This document shows positions 1 to 7,610 of a stretch of DNA of 20,457 nucleotides, piece by piece. The stretch lies in the NCBI GenBank assembly GCA_021812825.1, contig JAKAMO010000044.1, positions 1-20,457 of the forward strand. Reading direction: 5' to 3'. Position 1 is the stretch's first letter. Each line of letters starts with the position of its first letter. This stretch comes from a bacterium. GTDB taxonomy: Bacteria; Elusimicrobiota; Elusimicrobia; Elusimicrobiales; UBA9959. The notes beneath the pieces are model-generated. The model was not told the origin of the DNA. It saw nothing but the letters and a program-made list of their open reading frames with translations, and searched no databases. The position numbers and the translations under genes are program-made.

Positions 1-915
1 CTGGAACTTGTCGTCGAAGCAGAAGCTGTCGCGGTGCTTGTCGAAGATCTCGGTCAGGCTGACGGCCATCGGGCTGTCCACGTAGACCGGCAGCTGCGGC
101 ACCTTCTTCTCCCGGTAAAGCCTGTCCAGGATGAAGACTATCTCCTGCGTGCGCTCCAGCGCGAAGCTGGGGATCACCACCTTTCCGCGGGAGGCGGCCG
201 CCCGCTCTATCACCTCGGCCAGCTTCTCGCCGGCGTCGGCCAGCTTCTCGTGGAAGCGGCCCCCGTAGGTGCTCTCTATCACCAGGTAGTCCACCCCCTC
301 CGGCGCCACGGGGCTCTCCATCAGCAGCCCCTCCTGGCGGCCGAGGTCGCCGGTATAGAGGAGGCGGCGCGGCCCCGCTGGGGTACGCAGGTCAAGCTGC
401 GTCATGGCCGACCCCATCACGTGGCCGGCGTTCAGGAAGCGGGCCTTGACCCCCTCGAGGGCCGAGAAGTCCTCGTTGTAACTGACCGGGGACAGCCTGG
501 AGAGGGCGAGGGCCGAATCTTCCTCGTCGTAGAGCGGCTCTATAGTCTTCCCCTCCGCGGCGTGTATCTTGTTGTAGAACTTCGCGTCCGAGACCTGCAG
601 GCGGGCGGAATCGGCCAGCATGATGCCCGCGATCTCCGCGGTGCTCGGGGTGGTGCGTATCGGGGCGGAGCAGCCGTACTTGTAGAGGAGCGGGAGCAGG
701 CCGCAGTGGTCGACGTGGCCGTGGCTGAGGACCACTGAATCCACGGAGGCCGGCGGGAATTTGAAGTCCCTGTTCTTCTGCTGGGCGTCATTGCGGTGCC
801 CCTGGAACATGCCGCAGTCCAGCAGCAGGGTGCCGGAGGGCGTCTCAAGGAGATGGCGGGAGCCTGTCACTTCGCCGGCGGCGCCGTGGAAGCTTAACGT
901 GAATTTGTCGGACAT
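1..915 (-). CDS. MBL-fold beta-CASP ribonuclease, partial (C-terminus off left edge)
   Basis: The visible part is 305 residues and runs off the left edge in frame. It begins MSDKFTLSFHGAAGEVTGS, the usual opening of CPSF73/YSH1-like metallo-beta-lactamase proteins. Zinc-site residues are visible: SHGHVDHCG with His65, His67, Asp69 and His70, then His165 in NAGHVMGSAM and Asp190 in YTGDLG. IESTYGG follows, and the visible part ends in a beta-CASP-like stretch (PSFALERTQE, YVDSPMA). Family members are cytoplasmic enzymes of RNA processing or decay, usually about 450 residues, so roughly a third is missing, including the last His motif. The start is the ATG at 915, preceded by GAGGAG at good spacing. 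It is divergent from the histidine kinase gene. The exact substrate cannot be told from sequence. Confidence 0.9.
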   Translation of the reverse strand, partial: MSDKFTLSFHGAAGEVTGSRHLLETPSGTLLLDCGMFQGHRNDAQQKNRDFKFPPASVDSVVLSHGHVDHCGLLPLLYKYGCSAPIRTTPSTAEIAGIMLADSARLQVSDAKFYNKIHAAEGKTIEPLYDEEDSALALSRLSPVSYNEDFSALEGVKARFLNAGHVMGSAMTQLDLRTPAGPRRLLYTGDLGRQEGLLMESPVAPEGVDYLVIESTYGGRFHEKLADAGEKLAEVIERAAASRGKVVIPSFALERTQEIVFILDRLYREKKVPQLPVYVDSPMAVSLTEIFDKHRDSFCFDDKFQ

Positions 916-931
916 CGGTTCTCCTCGGTAT

Positions 932-999
932 CCCGCCGGCAGTAACTGGTGGCGCGGCGGGCAACAGTACTGATGATACAAAATTAGTTCGCCGGCGGG
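932..999. repeat. Spaced 9-bp inverted repeat between divergent genes
   Basis: CCCGCCGGC at 932-940 is the exact reverse complement of GCCGGCGGG at 991-999, 50 bp apart, in the gap between the divergent RNase and histidine kinase genes. It could be a regulator site or chance in GC-rich DNA. Confidence 0.3.
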
Positions 1000-1008
1000 T
1001 TTATTTGG

Positions 1009-1014
1009 TAAACT
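1009..1014 (+). promoter_or_regulatory. Possible -10 box of the kinase-regulator operon
   Basis: TAAACT preceded by TGG resembles an extended -10. It ends only 6 bases before the ATG at 1021, and there is no ribosome binding site, so transcription would begin at or next to the start codon. No good -35 is seen. Confidence 0.35.
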
Positions 1015-1020
1015 CGGGTT

Positions 1021-2325
1021 ATGCCGTCAGCCCGGCGCAGCCACAAGAGCATACTACCTCCCGAACAGGCTATGCACGCCCTGCACCCGCAGGTGCCGCG
1101 CAACGAGGTCATACACGCCCTGAGGGAGCGCGTCAAAGAGCTGACCGCCCTCCACTCGACCGTCTGCATACTCCAGGACGACACGCTGCCCGTAAGGGAG
1201 GTGCTGGAGCGCGTGGTGCGGCTGATCCCGCCGGCCTGGCAGTACCCTCAGATAACGGCCGGACGGGTCATCCTCGGCGATCTGGAGAGCCGCACGCGCG
1301 GTTTCAGGAAGACGCGCTGGCTTCAGGCCGCGGACTTCCGCGTAAGTCCGGCACTTGCCGGCAGGATAGAGGTCTATTACCTTAAGAAGATGCCTCCTGA
1401 AGCGGAAGGCCCGTTCCTCGCCGAGGAGCGCAACCTGATAAACTCTCTGGCGGACATGCTCAGGGCCTACTTCGAGCGCCGCCAGGCCTCCTCGGCGCTG
1501 ATGGACGCGCACCGCGACCTGGAAAAGCGGGTCCGCGAACGTACCGCCGAGCTGGAGAAGCTCAACGCCGCGCTGAAGGCTGAAGTGCACGAAAGGGAAC
1601 TGCGCCAGCAGGAGATCCTGACCTACCAGCGCCAGCTTCGCGCCCTTTCCGCCGAGGTCATACTGACCGAGGAGCGCGAGCGCCGCGAGATAGCCACGGA
1701 CCTCCATGACGTGATAGGCCAGACCCTGGCGATGGCGAAGATGAAGGCCGGCGCTCTGCGCGGCCGCGGCCTCGCCCCGGCGCCGACGGAGGACCTTAAG
1801 GGCCTTACCTCTTTCCTCGACGAGGCGATATTCGCCATGCGCAACCTGACTTTCCAACTGGCCTCACCCATACTCTACGAGCTGGGCCTCGAGAGCGCCC
1901 TTGAGCGGCTGGCCGAGGACATCCAGCGCCGGCACGGGCTTAAAACGGAATTCCGGAGCGACGGACTCAGAAAACCCCTTCCTACGGAGACCAGCGTCAT
2001 GATATTCAAGGCGGTGCGCGAGCTGCTGAACAACTCGCTCAAGCACGCCAGGGCGTCGGCGGTACGCGTCAGGGTGCGGCGCACCCGGGGCCGCATAGTG
2101 GTGACGGTCCGGGACGACGGGCGCGGCTTCTCTTCCGGAGAAGACCGGAACTGCGCCAGCCGCAACGGCGGGTTCGGGCTGTTCTCCATACGGGAGAAGG
2201 TCTCGCACCTGGGCGGGGCCTTCCGGATAAGCTCCAGCCGCGGGGCGGGAACTCTCGCGGTCATAACGGCGCCGCTGGACAGGAGGGAAGATGCAGCTGA
2301 AGATACTTATCTGCGACGACCATAA
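1021..2325 (+). CDS. Soluble NarL-type sensor histidine kinase
   Basis: This 434-residue sensor kinase has no membrane segment or signal peptide, so it should sense a cytoplasmic signal. Residues about 30-150 form an unassigned GAF-like sensor region (ALHSTVCILQDD, LINSLADMLRAYFE). Residues 155-205 are a charged coiled coil. Next comes a HisKA_3 dimerisation domain with phospho-acceptor His229 in ERREIATDLHDVIGQ, then a HATPase domain with N-box Asn337 in ELLNNSLKHA, DDGRGF and GGFGLFSIREKV. This is the NarX/DegS-like class that pairs with LuxR-type regulators, and such a regulator follows, overlapping by 35 bases. The start at 1021 lacks a ribosome binding site; the ATG at 1072 is an alternative, also without one. 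The signal is unknown. Confidence 0.9.
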   Translation: MPSARRSHKSILPPEQAMHALHPQVPRNEVIHALRERVKELTALHSTVCILQDDTLPVREVLERVVRLIPPAWQYPQITAGRVILGDLESRTRGFRKTRWLQAADFRVSPALAGRIEVYYLKKMPPEAEGPFLAEERNLINSLADMLRAYFERRQASSALMDAHRDLEKRVRERTAELEKLNAALKAEVHERELRQQEILTYQRQLRALSAEVILTEERERREIATDLHDVIGQTLAMAKMKAGALRGRGLAPAPTEDLKGLTSFLDEAIFAMRNLTFQLASPILYELGLESALERLAEDIQRRHGLKTEFRSDGLRKPLPTETSVMIFKAVRELLNNSLKHARASAVRVRVRRTRGRIVVTVRDDGRGFSSGEDRNCASRNGGFGLFSIREKVSHLGGAFRISSSRGAGTLAVITAPLDRREDAAEDTYLRRP

Positions 2326-2938
2326 GATATTCCGGGAGGGGCTCCGCTCCCTGCTCGAGCAGCAGCCGGGGATCTCGGTGGCCGGTGAGGCCCGCGACGG
2401 CCTGGAGGCCGTCCGGCTGGTGCGGGAGCTCTCGCCGGACCAGGTGATAATGGACATCTCTATGCCCGGGCTGAACGGCATAGAGGCCGCCCGCAAGCTG
2501 GCCAAGCTCCGCCGCCCCCCTCAGGTTATCGCGCTCTCCATGCACAACGACCGCAAGTACGTAACGGAGATCTTCAAGGCCGGCGCCCGCGCGTACCTGC
2601 TCAAGGACTCCGCTTTCGACGAGCTGGTGGACGCGATCCGGACCGTGGCCTGCGACCGCTACTTCCTCAGCGCCGGCATAACCAGCATAGTCCTCGACGA
2701 CTACATAAAGGGACCCTCGCGCGACCCCCGCAGCGCCTTCACGCTGCTGTCGGACCGGGAACGGGAGGTGCTGCAGCTCCTCGCCGAGGGCCTGAGCACC
2801 AAGGAGATCTCGCGAAAGCTGGAGCTCAGCGTTAAGACCGTAGAAACCCACCGCAAGCGCATAATGGGAAAGCTCGGCATCCAGACCATAGCCGGCCTGA
2901 CGCGCTACGCCGTCAAGGAAGGCCTGGTCAGCCTGTAG
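2291..2938 (+). CDS. NarL/FixJ-family response regulator
   Basis: This 215-residue protein has an N-terminal receiver domain with acidic pair Asp9/Asp10, phospho-acceptor Asp55 in VIMDISMPG, Ser83 and Lys105 in YLLKD. A C-terminal LuxR-type helix-turn-helix spans about 150-215 (SDREREVLQLLAEGLSTKEI, then VKTVETHRKRIM). It should be phosphorylated by the kinase encoded just upstream and bind DNA as a dimer. The start at 2291 lies inside the kinase gene and has a good ribosome binding site (AGGAGGGAAG), so the pair is translationally coupled. The next gene on the same strand is an ammonium transporter 118 bases away; control of that gene is possible but not shown. Confidence 0.95.
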   Translation: MQLKILICDDHKIFREGLRSLLEQQPGISVAGEARDGLEAVRLVRELSPDQVIMDISMPGLNGIEAARKLAKLRRPPQVIALSMHNDRKYVTEIFKAGARAYLLKDSAFDELVDAIRTVACDRYFLSAGITSIVLDDYIKGPSRDPRSAFTLLSDREREVLQLLAEGLSTKEISRKLELSVKTVETHRKRIMGKLGIQTIAGLTRYAVKEGLVSL

Positions 2939-3002
2939 CGGGTAAGGTTTTTCCCCCTGCCCGTTCAGGGATTCCCCGATATCCCGCCGTACCTTTAAAC
3001 CC

Positions 3003-3008
3003 TATAAT
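3003..3008 (+). promoter_or_regulatory. Candidate -10 box of the ammonium transporter gene
   Basis: A consensus TATAAT lies 48 bases before the ATG at 3057, in the 118-base gap after the response regulator. No convincing -35 is placed upstream and no sigma-54 GG/GC element is seen, so an activator may be needed. GGAGGG precedes the start. Confidence 0.5.
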
Positions 3009-3056
3009 TATCTCTCGAGGGTAGCTGCAGTACATTGATTATTCTGGAGGGAACCT

Positions 3057-4265
3057 ATGTTCGATACCGGTAATACCGGGTTCATGCTCGTGTCGACCAG
3101 CCTCGTCATGCTCATGACCCCCGGCCTCGCCTTCTTCTACGGCGGGCTTGTCGGCCGCAAGAACGTGCTGGCCATAATGATGCAGAGCTTCGTCTCGCTC
3201 GGCGTGACCACCGTGATCTGGTACGCCTTCGGCTACTCGCTGTGCTTCTCCGGGGGCGAGGGCGCCGTGATCGGCAATTTCGACATGGCCTTCCTGCACG
3301 GCGTGAACCTGATGACCCCGTTCGCCGGGTCCAGCAGCATCCCGCTGCTGGTCTTCTTCGCCTACCAAATGATGTTCGCCCAGATCACCCCGGCGCTCAT
3401 CACCGGCGCGTTCACGAACCGCATCAACTTCAAGGCCTACCTGGTCTTCCTGGTGCTGTGGCTGATCTTCGTCTACTTCCCCCTCGTCCACATGGTGTGG
3501 GGCGGCGGCCTGCTGGCCAAGTGGGGCGTGCTGGACTTCGCGGGCGGCATAGTGGTGCACGCGACAGCCGGCTTCGCGGCGCTGGCCTCGGTCTTCTTCG
3601 TGGGCAAGCGCAAGATCGTAGAGGGCGCCCACAGCATCCCGCTGGTGGCCCTGGGCACCGGCCTGCTGTGGTTCGGCTGGTACGGCTTCAACGCCGGCTC
3701 CGAGCTGAAGGTGGACGCGGTCACCGCGCTCGCCTTCGTCAACACCGACGTGGCGGCCTCCTTCGCGGCCGTGACCTGGCTGTTCCTGGCCTGGTTCCTG
3801 GAGAAGAAGCCCAAGTTCGTCGGCCTGCTGACCGGCTCCATCGCCGGTCTCGCCACGATAACTCCGGGCGCCGGCTTCGTCACCACGAAGGCCGCCGTAG
3901 CCATAGGCATACTCTCCAGCGTGGTCTGCTACATGGCCGTCACGCTGAAGAACAAGCTGGGCTGGGACGACGCGCTCGACGTCTGGGGCGTGCACGGAGT
4001 GGGCGGCGTGCTGGGCGTGATACTGCTCGGCGTGTTCGCCACCACGGCGGTCAACTCCGGCGGGGCCAACGGGCTCTGGCACGGCGATTCGTCGTTCTTC
4101 TTCAAGCAGCTCGCGGCAGTGGCCGGCACGGCCGCGTACGCTTTCGCCTTCTCTTACGTGGCGCTTCACGCCATCAACGTGATCACCCCGGTGAAGACCA
4201 CGGAGAAGGAAGAAGAGACCGGGATGGACGAGGTGCAGCACGGCGAGACCGCCTACCTGCACTAA
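3057..4265 (+). CDS. amtB: Ammonium transporter, Amt family
   Basis: This 402-residue inner-membrane channel moves NH4+/NH3. Family motifs are intact: GLAFFYGGLVGRKN, ITPALITGAFTNR, DFAGGIVVHATAG, WFGWYGFNAGS and DVWGVHGVGG. Pore residues can be read directly: Phe107, Trp148, Asp160, His168 of the twin-His pair and its partner His313, matching E. coli AmtB numbering closely. About eleven membrane segments are expected, and the C-terminal cytosolic tail is rich in Glu. No glnK (PII) gene is adjacent, unlike many amtB loci. It has its own -10 box and a strong terminator, so it looks monocistronic. Start chosen at ATG 3057 because GGAGGG precedes it. Confidence 0.96.
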   Translation: MFDTGNTGFMLVSTSLVMLMTPGLAFFYGGLVGRKNVLAIMMQSFVSLGVTTVIWYAFGYSLCFSGGEGAVIGNFDMAFLHGVNLMTPFAGSSSIPLLVFFAYQMMFAQITPALITGAFTNRINFKAYLVFLVLWLIFVYFPLVHMVWGGGLLAKWGVLDFAGGIVVHATAGFAALASVFFVGKRKIVEGAHSIPLVALGTGLLWFGWYGFNAGSELKVDAVTALAFVNTDVAASFAAVTWLFLAWFLEKKPKFVGLLTGSIAGLATITPGAGFVTTKAAVAIGILSSVVCYMAVTLKNKLGWDDALDVWGVHGVGGVLGVILLGVFATTAVNSGGANGLWHGDSSFFFKQLAAVAGTAAYAFAFSYVALHAINVITPVKTTEKEEETGMDEVQHGETAYLH

Positions 4266-4277
4266 CGGCCTTCCCCC

Positions 4278-4313
4278 GCCCGCCCGGTCGTTGCCCGGGC
4301 GGGCCGTTTTTTT
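4278..4313 (+). terminator. Rho-independent terminator after amtB
   Basis: CCCGCCCGG (4279-4287) pairs with CCGGGCGGG (4295-4303), extended by a G-C pair, and a run of seven T follows. Confidence 0.92.
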
Positions 4314-4356
4314 GTACAACTGAATCGGGGTAGCTCCATCCAGTCTGGAGGAAATA

Positions 4357-5097
4357 ATGACATTCAGAAAATGCCTTTCTCTCGCCGTTCTCTGCCTGCT
4401 GCCGGCCGCGGTCTCCGCAACGCCGTCCACGCAGATCTGGATCCCGTCCACGGACGTCCAGAAGTACAAGTCGGTGCACCTTAACGTGGACAACTATATC
4501 TCCTCCTCCAAGGAGAGCGGCGGCGCCTGGAAGGCCCCGCTGTTCGTCATAGGCCCTACCATGGGGATCTATCAAGGCCGGAAGCTCAGCGCCGAGGCCG
4601 GTTTCGATGTGATGCGGGCCGGCGCGGCGGCCGACAGCTCCCCGCTCTATCTCCACGCCAAGGTAGGGGCGCCCGCCGGGGCGTATTTCGCCAACTCCCC
4701 CGCTTTCGCAGCGGGCATCTACAACCTCGGCACCAACCAGGACACTACGGCGCAGGACATAGCCTATGCACTGGGCGCGAAAGCGCTTCCGGGAATCGGG
4801 CGGCTTTCCGCCGGGTACTACGTGGGCAATTCGAAGGTGCTGGTGGACGAGAACGGGAAAAACGCCAACAACGGGGTCCTGCTGTCCCTCGACCGGACGA
4901 TGACCGAGATCTCCGACAAGCTCTGGGCGGCCATAGATTACCAGAGCGGCCAGTCGGCCTTGGGGGCCCTGAGCCTGGGCGCTTCCTGGGCTTTCACCCC
5001 CAGTACCAGCATCCTGTTCGGCTATGATTTCTACAACAACACCAAGGTTACCGGCAAGAACACCTTTACCGTGCAGGTCGACATTAACCTCTGGTAG
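4357..5097 (+). CDS. Exported protein, probable outer-membrane beta-barrel
   Basis: This 246-residue protein opens with a signal peptide (MTFRKCLSLAVLCLLPAAVSA, cleavage near 21). There is no lipobox. The mature part has alternating polar/hydrophobic strands rich in Gly, Ala and Tyr (LYLHAKVGAPAGAYF, LSAGYYVGNSKVLV, LSLGASWAF, ILFGYDFYNN) and ends in an amphipathic strand with a terminal Trp, typical of outer-membrane barrels of 8-12 strands. I do not recognise a named family. GGAGGAAATA sets the start. It follows the amtB terminator by 43 bases, so it needs its own promoter or read-through, and has its own terminator. A role as a small-solute pore next to the ammonium transporter is a guess. 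Confidence 0.8.
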   Translation: MTFRKCLSLAVLCLLPAAVSATPSTQIWIPSTDVQKYKSVHLNVDNYISSSKESGGAWKAPLFVIGPTMGIYQGRKLSAEAGFDVMRAGAAADSSPLYLHAKVGAPAGAYFANSPAFAAGIYNLGTNQDTTAQDIAYALGAKALPGIGRLSAGYYVGNSKVLVDENGKNANNGVLLSLDRTMTEISDKLWAAIDYQSGQSALGALSLGASWAFTPSTSILFGYDFYNNTKVTGKNTFTVQVDINLW

Positions 5098-5114
5098 GGC
5101 TTACCCAACTGATG

Positions 5115-5141
5115 AAAAAGGCGCCCTAGGGCGCCTTTTTT
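5115..5141 (+). terminator. Rho-independent terminator after the barrel gene
   Basis: A perfect 12-bp palindrome arm (AAAAAGGCGCCC, then TA, then its complement) ends in T5, an A and TT. It would also work on the other strand. Confidence 0.92.
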
Positions 5142-5168
5142 ATTCCCTGATCAACACCAGATAGGGCT

Positions 5169-5195
5169 AAGGGCCTATGGGTGGTCTAGGCCCTT
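5169..5195. repeat. GGCC-rich intergenic hairpin cluster
   Basis: AAGGGCCTA (5169-5177) pairs exactly with TAGGCCCTT (5187-5195) across a 9-base loop. It contains most of CTAGGCCCTTTGGCC (5186-5200), which recurs with one change at 14558-14572. More half sites (AGGCCT at 5211) lie just downstream. Function unknown. Confidence 0.45.
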
Positions 5196-5201
5196 TGGCC
5201 C

Positions 5202-5229
5202 TTGCAGGATAGGCCTCAGCGATTAAAAT
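5202..5229 (+). promoter_or_regulatory. Candidate promoter of the first endonuclease gene
   Basis: TTGCAG (5202-5207), a 16-base spacer, then TAAAAT (5224-5229). Transcription would start inside the palindrome that follows. Confidence 0.4.
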
Positions 5230-5232
5230 ATG

Positions 5233-5260
5233 TTGACGGCAGTCAATTGACCGCCGTCAA
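5233..5260. promoter_or_regulatory. 28-bp near-perfect palindrome, operator or leader hairpin
   Basis: TTGACGGC (5233-5240) and GCCGTCAA (5253-5260) flank a centre GTCAATTGAC (5242-5251), with one mismatched pair (5241/5252). It starts 3 bases after the -10 box and ends 2 bases before AAGGAGCG. It could be a dimer-bound operator covering the start of transcription, or an RNA hairpin controlling access to the ribosome binding site. Confidence 0.6.
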
Positions 5261-5275
5261 GCAAGGAGCGATATT

Positions 5276-6160
5276 TTGAACCTCTCAACCGCGTTATTCT
5301 TCCTCCTCCTCCTGACCCCGGCCCACGCTTCGGCGCAAAAGGCCGCGTTACCCGCCCTGGACGCCCTCAAGTTCTCCGCTGCGGGCTTCACTTTGCCGCA
5401 GGCAGATATCCCCTCCCCGCTGGCGGCAGGTCAGGCGGACCGCGCGCCGGAAGGCCTGCAGGGCGAGGCCCTGTTCGAGTATCTGCACGATGCTACCGCC
5501 CCTTCTTCCGCAAGAGGCATCATCTCGTACAAGCAGGCGAAATCCTTCATGTACTCCTCGGCCGACAATACCAGCTGCGACGGAAAGCCCGGCATAGTCA
5601 CCCTTTACTCGAAAGTCTGCATCAACGGCACCGGCGGCGACGGGAATTCTTATAGGGAGAGGGGCGACCAGGACGGAGACGGCGTTTCCGGGGATTTCGT
5701 GAACGCGGAGCATATCTGGCCGCAGAGTTACTTCAACAGCGCGCTACCGATGGTGGCCGACCTGCATCAGTTGGGATCGACGCTCTCCGTCCCCAACGGC
5801 CGCCGCGGCAACCTCCGGTTCGCCGAAGTTTCGGCCCCGGTATATTCCACCTCCGCGGGTTCGAAACTGGGGCGCGAGGGCTTCGAGCCGGACGACGGGG
5901 ACAAGGGCGACGTAGCCCGGGCCATGCTCTATTTCGTCGTGAGGTACTACGACCGGGATATCAGCCGCGGAATGGACTACGGCTCCTTCTGGACCAGCAA
6001 CGTGCAGATGCTGCTGAAGTGGAACCGCCTGGACCCGCCGGACGCGGCCGAGCGCCGCCGCAACGACCTGATAGCCGGCTTCCAGGGCAACCGCAATCCT
6101 TTCGTGGACGACCCCTCCCTGGCCGACAGGATAGGGGCGCAGGTGTTCCAGTCTCATTGA
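5276..6160 (+). CDS. Secreted endonuclease I family nuclease, copy 1
   Basis: This 294-residue protein has a signal peptide (about 1-20, MNLSTALFFLLLLTPAHASA) and an endonuclease I (NucM/Vvn-like) domain. Visible family motifs are FVNAEHIWPQSYF with catalytic His146 and metal-binding Glu145, ADLHQL, VPNGRRGN with the likely metal-binding Asn, FEPDDGDKGDVARAMLYF and GNRNPFVDDPSLADRIG near the C-terminus. It should cut DNA or RNA non-specifically outside the cytoplasm with Mg. A DQDGDG loop at 131-136, EF-hand-like, sits just before the catalytic motif. The start is TTG at 5276 with AAGGAGCG 5 bases upstream. Copy 2 lies at 7611-8495 and has His146 at the same position. Confidence 0.92.
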   Translation: MNLSTALFFLLLLTPAHASAQKAALPALDALKFSAAGFTLPQADIPSPLAAGQADRAPEGLQGEALFEYLHDATAPSSARGIISYKQAKSFMYSSADNTSCDGKPGIVTLYSKVCINGTGGDGNSYRERGDQDGDGVSGDFVNAEHIWPQSYFNSALPMVADLHQLGSTLSVPNGRRGNLRFAEVSAPVYSTSAGSKLGREGFEPDDGDKGDVARAMLYFVVRYYDRDISRGMDYGSFWTSNVQMLLKWNRLDPPDAAERRRNDLIAGFQGNRNPFVDDPSLADRIGAQVFQSH

Positions 6161-6172
6161 ACGAGCAGCAGA

Positions 6173-6209
6173 AAAAAGAAAAGGCCCCGGAGCGGGGCCT
6201 TTTCTTTTT
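6173..6209. terminator. Bidirectional terminator between convergent genes
   Basis: GGCCCC (6183-6188) pairs with GGGGCC (6194-6199), extended by A-rich and T-rich arms on both sides. It sits between endonuclease copy 1 and the convergent carboxypeptidase gene and can serve both. Confidence 0.88.
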
Positions 6210-6223
6210 GTCCTGAACGGCTT

Positions 6224-7498
6224 TCAGCGCGCCAGTTTGTACGGGTCGTCGGTGACGCTGAGAAGGTAGAGCGCGGCCTTTACGTTAGAGGCGCAGGCCT
6301 TTTCTATGATCGAAGCGCCGGGATAGAAGCTGCGCCCCTCGAGCTCGGTAGTGAAGGCGAAGATGCCGCGGGTGGCGTAAGCCCAGTCCGTTGTATCTCC
6401 GGTAGCTATGTACAGGTCGCTGGACTGTTCCGGCTTGTAGCCGGTGAAGGAGGCCATGGCCTTGCCCAGCGCGGTGAACACCTTGCGGTCCTTCTCGTTC
6501 TCCACCGGGTTGTCCAGGCCCGCCCAGGGATAAAGGACCAGGCTCGAATAGGAGTGGTAGCTCATCAGGGTCTTTATGTTCGGCCTGGCCAGGACGAAAT
6601 CCCTTATGGCCTGCGTCTCGGGCTCCGAGAAGGCGTAGGGCCCGCAGTAGGTGTCGGAACCCTGGTAATGGGAGGCCCCGGCAACGCACCAGCGGGAGTC
6701 GTAGTTGCGGTTGAGGTCCACCCCGAAGGATTTGTCGTCGTTGACGCGCATGTTCTTGCGGTGCCAGCGGTATTTCCCGGTGGCTATGTCGTACTCAACG
6801 CCGTCGGGGTTGGTCATCGGCGCTATGTAGATGTCGAGGGTGTCGATGTATTTCTTTATCTCCGGGTCGTTCTTGCGCGACAGAAGCTCGTTGGCCAGCG
6901 CCAGGGCGACCTCCGCGGTCAGATGTTCGCGGGCGTGATGGTTGCCCATGAAGAAGGCGGCCGGCTTGGAAGAAGGGGCTTCCCCCTTCTCCGACGGGTT
7001 GATGCGCAGGCACCAGATGTCGCGGCCCTGGACGGTCTTGCCGACAGAGAACAGCGAGGTCTCGGCCGGGTTCGCGGAGGCGAGCCTGTGCAGCTCGGCC
7101 ACGGTCTCGGAGTAATTGTGGTAGGCGGCGTCAGAGGCCGGGAAGTCCTTCAGGTGCTTCCTGACGTATTCGGCTATAGGCTGGGAGCTGCGTACAATGA
7201 AGCCCTTGGCGGCCAGCTGTTCCATCTCGCCCTTCGGTATCAGGCCGGAGACGGAGTGCTCCTCTATCTCGATGATGTCCATGCCGGCGGCCAGCAGGGC
7301 GGCGCGGTCGTACTTGTCGTCGGCCATGACGGTGGCCCAGTAGCGGTCGTCACCTTCCAGGTAGGAGAGGTCGGACGGCGCCGGCGCCGGGGCCAGTACC
7401 GGCGGCAGGGCGCGGCCGTCCAGCAGCTGGGCCAGCGGGCCCTTGGCGCGGACGGCGGTGCAGGAAAGCAGGAGTACTGCGGTGAGGAGTTTTTTCAT
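6224..7498 (-). CDS. Secreted M14-family zinc carboxypeptidase
   Basis: This 424-residue protein has a signal peptide (MKKLLTAVLLLSCTAVRA), a roughly 90-residue N-terminal region (about 45-110) that looks like a propeptide, and an M14 catalytic domain (about 125-420). Zinc ligands are His188 and Glu191 in NHHARE and His315 in MSYHSYSS. The substrate-carboxylate residues Asn263 and Arg264 are in DLNRNYD, and catalytic Glu385 is in TTELEG. LVLYPWAG also fits the family. It should trim C-terminal residues from peptides in the periplasm or outside. It lies between two endonuclease genes, on the opposite strand from both. The ribosome binding site is weak (AGGTAG). Fine specificity cannot be assigned. 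Confidence 0.94.
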   Translation of the reverse strand: MKKLLTAVLLLSCTAVRAKGPLAQLLDGRALPPVLAPAPAPSDLSYLEGDDRYWATVMADDKYDRAALLAAGMDIIEIEEHSVSGLIPKGEMEQLAAKGFIVRSSQPIAEYVRKHLKDFPASDAAYHNYSETVAELHRLASANPAETSLFSVGKTVQGRDIWCLRINPSEKGEAPSSKPAAFFMGNHHAREHLTAEVALALANELLSRKNDPEIKKYIDTLDIYIAPMTNPDGVEYDIATGKYRWHRKNMRVNDDKSFGVDLNRNYDSRWCVAGASHYQGSDTYCGPYAFSEPETQAIRDFVLARPNIKTLMSYHSYSSLVLYPWAGLDNPVENEKDRKVFTALGKAMASFTGYKPEQSSDLYIATGDTTDWAYATRGIFAFTTELEGRSFYPGASIIEKACASNVKAALYLLSVTDDPYKLAR

Positions 7499-7517
7499 AT
7501 TCGTCTACCTGAGAATG

Positions 7518-7523
7518 ACTATA
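7518..7523 (-). promoter_or_regulatory. Possible extended -10 of the carboxypeptidase gene
   Basis: On the minus strand TGC precedes TATAGT, an extended -10, 19 bases before the ATG at 7498. No clear -35 is visible, and the leader would be about 12 bases. Confidence 0.4.
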
Positions 7524-7569
7524 GCATACAGGCGGCCGGAAAGGCTACCTATGATCACGGGAATAATGA

Positions 7570-7575
7570 TATAAT
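7570..7575 (+). promoter_or_regulatory. Candidate -10 of endonuclease copy 2
   Basis: Consensus TATAAT, 35 bases before the TTG start at 7611. No good -35. The palindrome found before copy 1 is absent here. Confidence 0.5.
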
Positions 7576-7610
7576 TTCAGCGACGTAGATCAGCGGAATA
7601 CGGAGAGATC

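Noticed and set aside
2939..3056. Sigma-54 promoter before amtB
   Set aside because: No GG-N10-GC element with the right spacing.
3039..4493. Minus-strand open frame opposite the ammonium transporter
   Set aside because: His/Glu/Gly-rich shadow crossing a strong terminator and the next gene.
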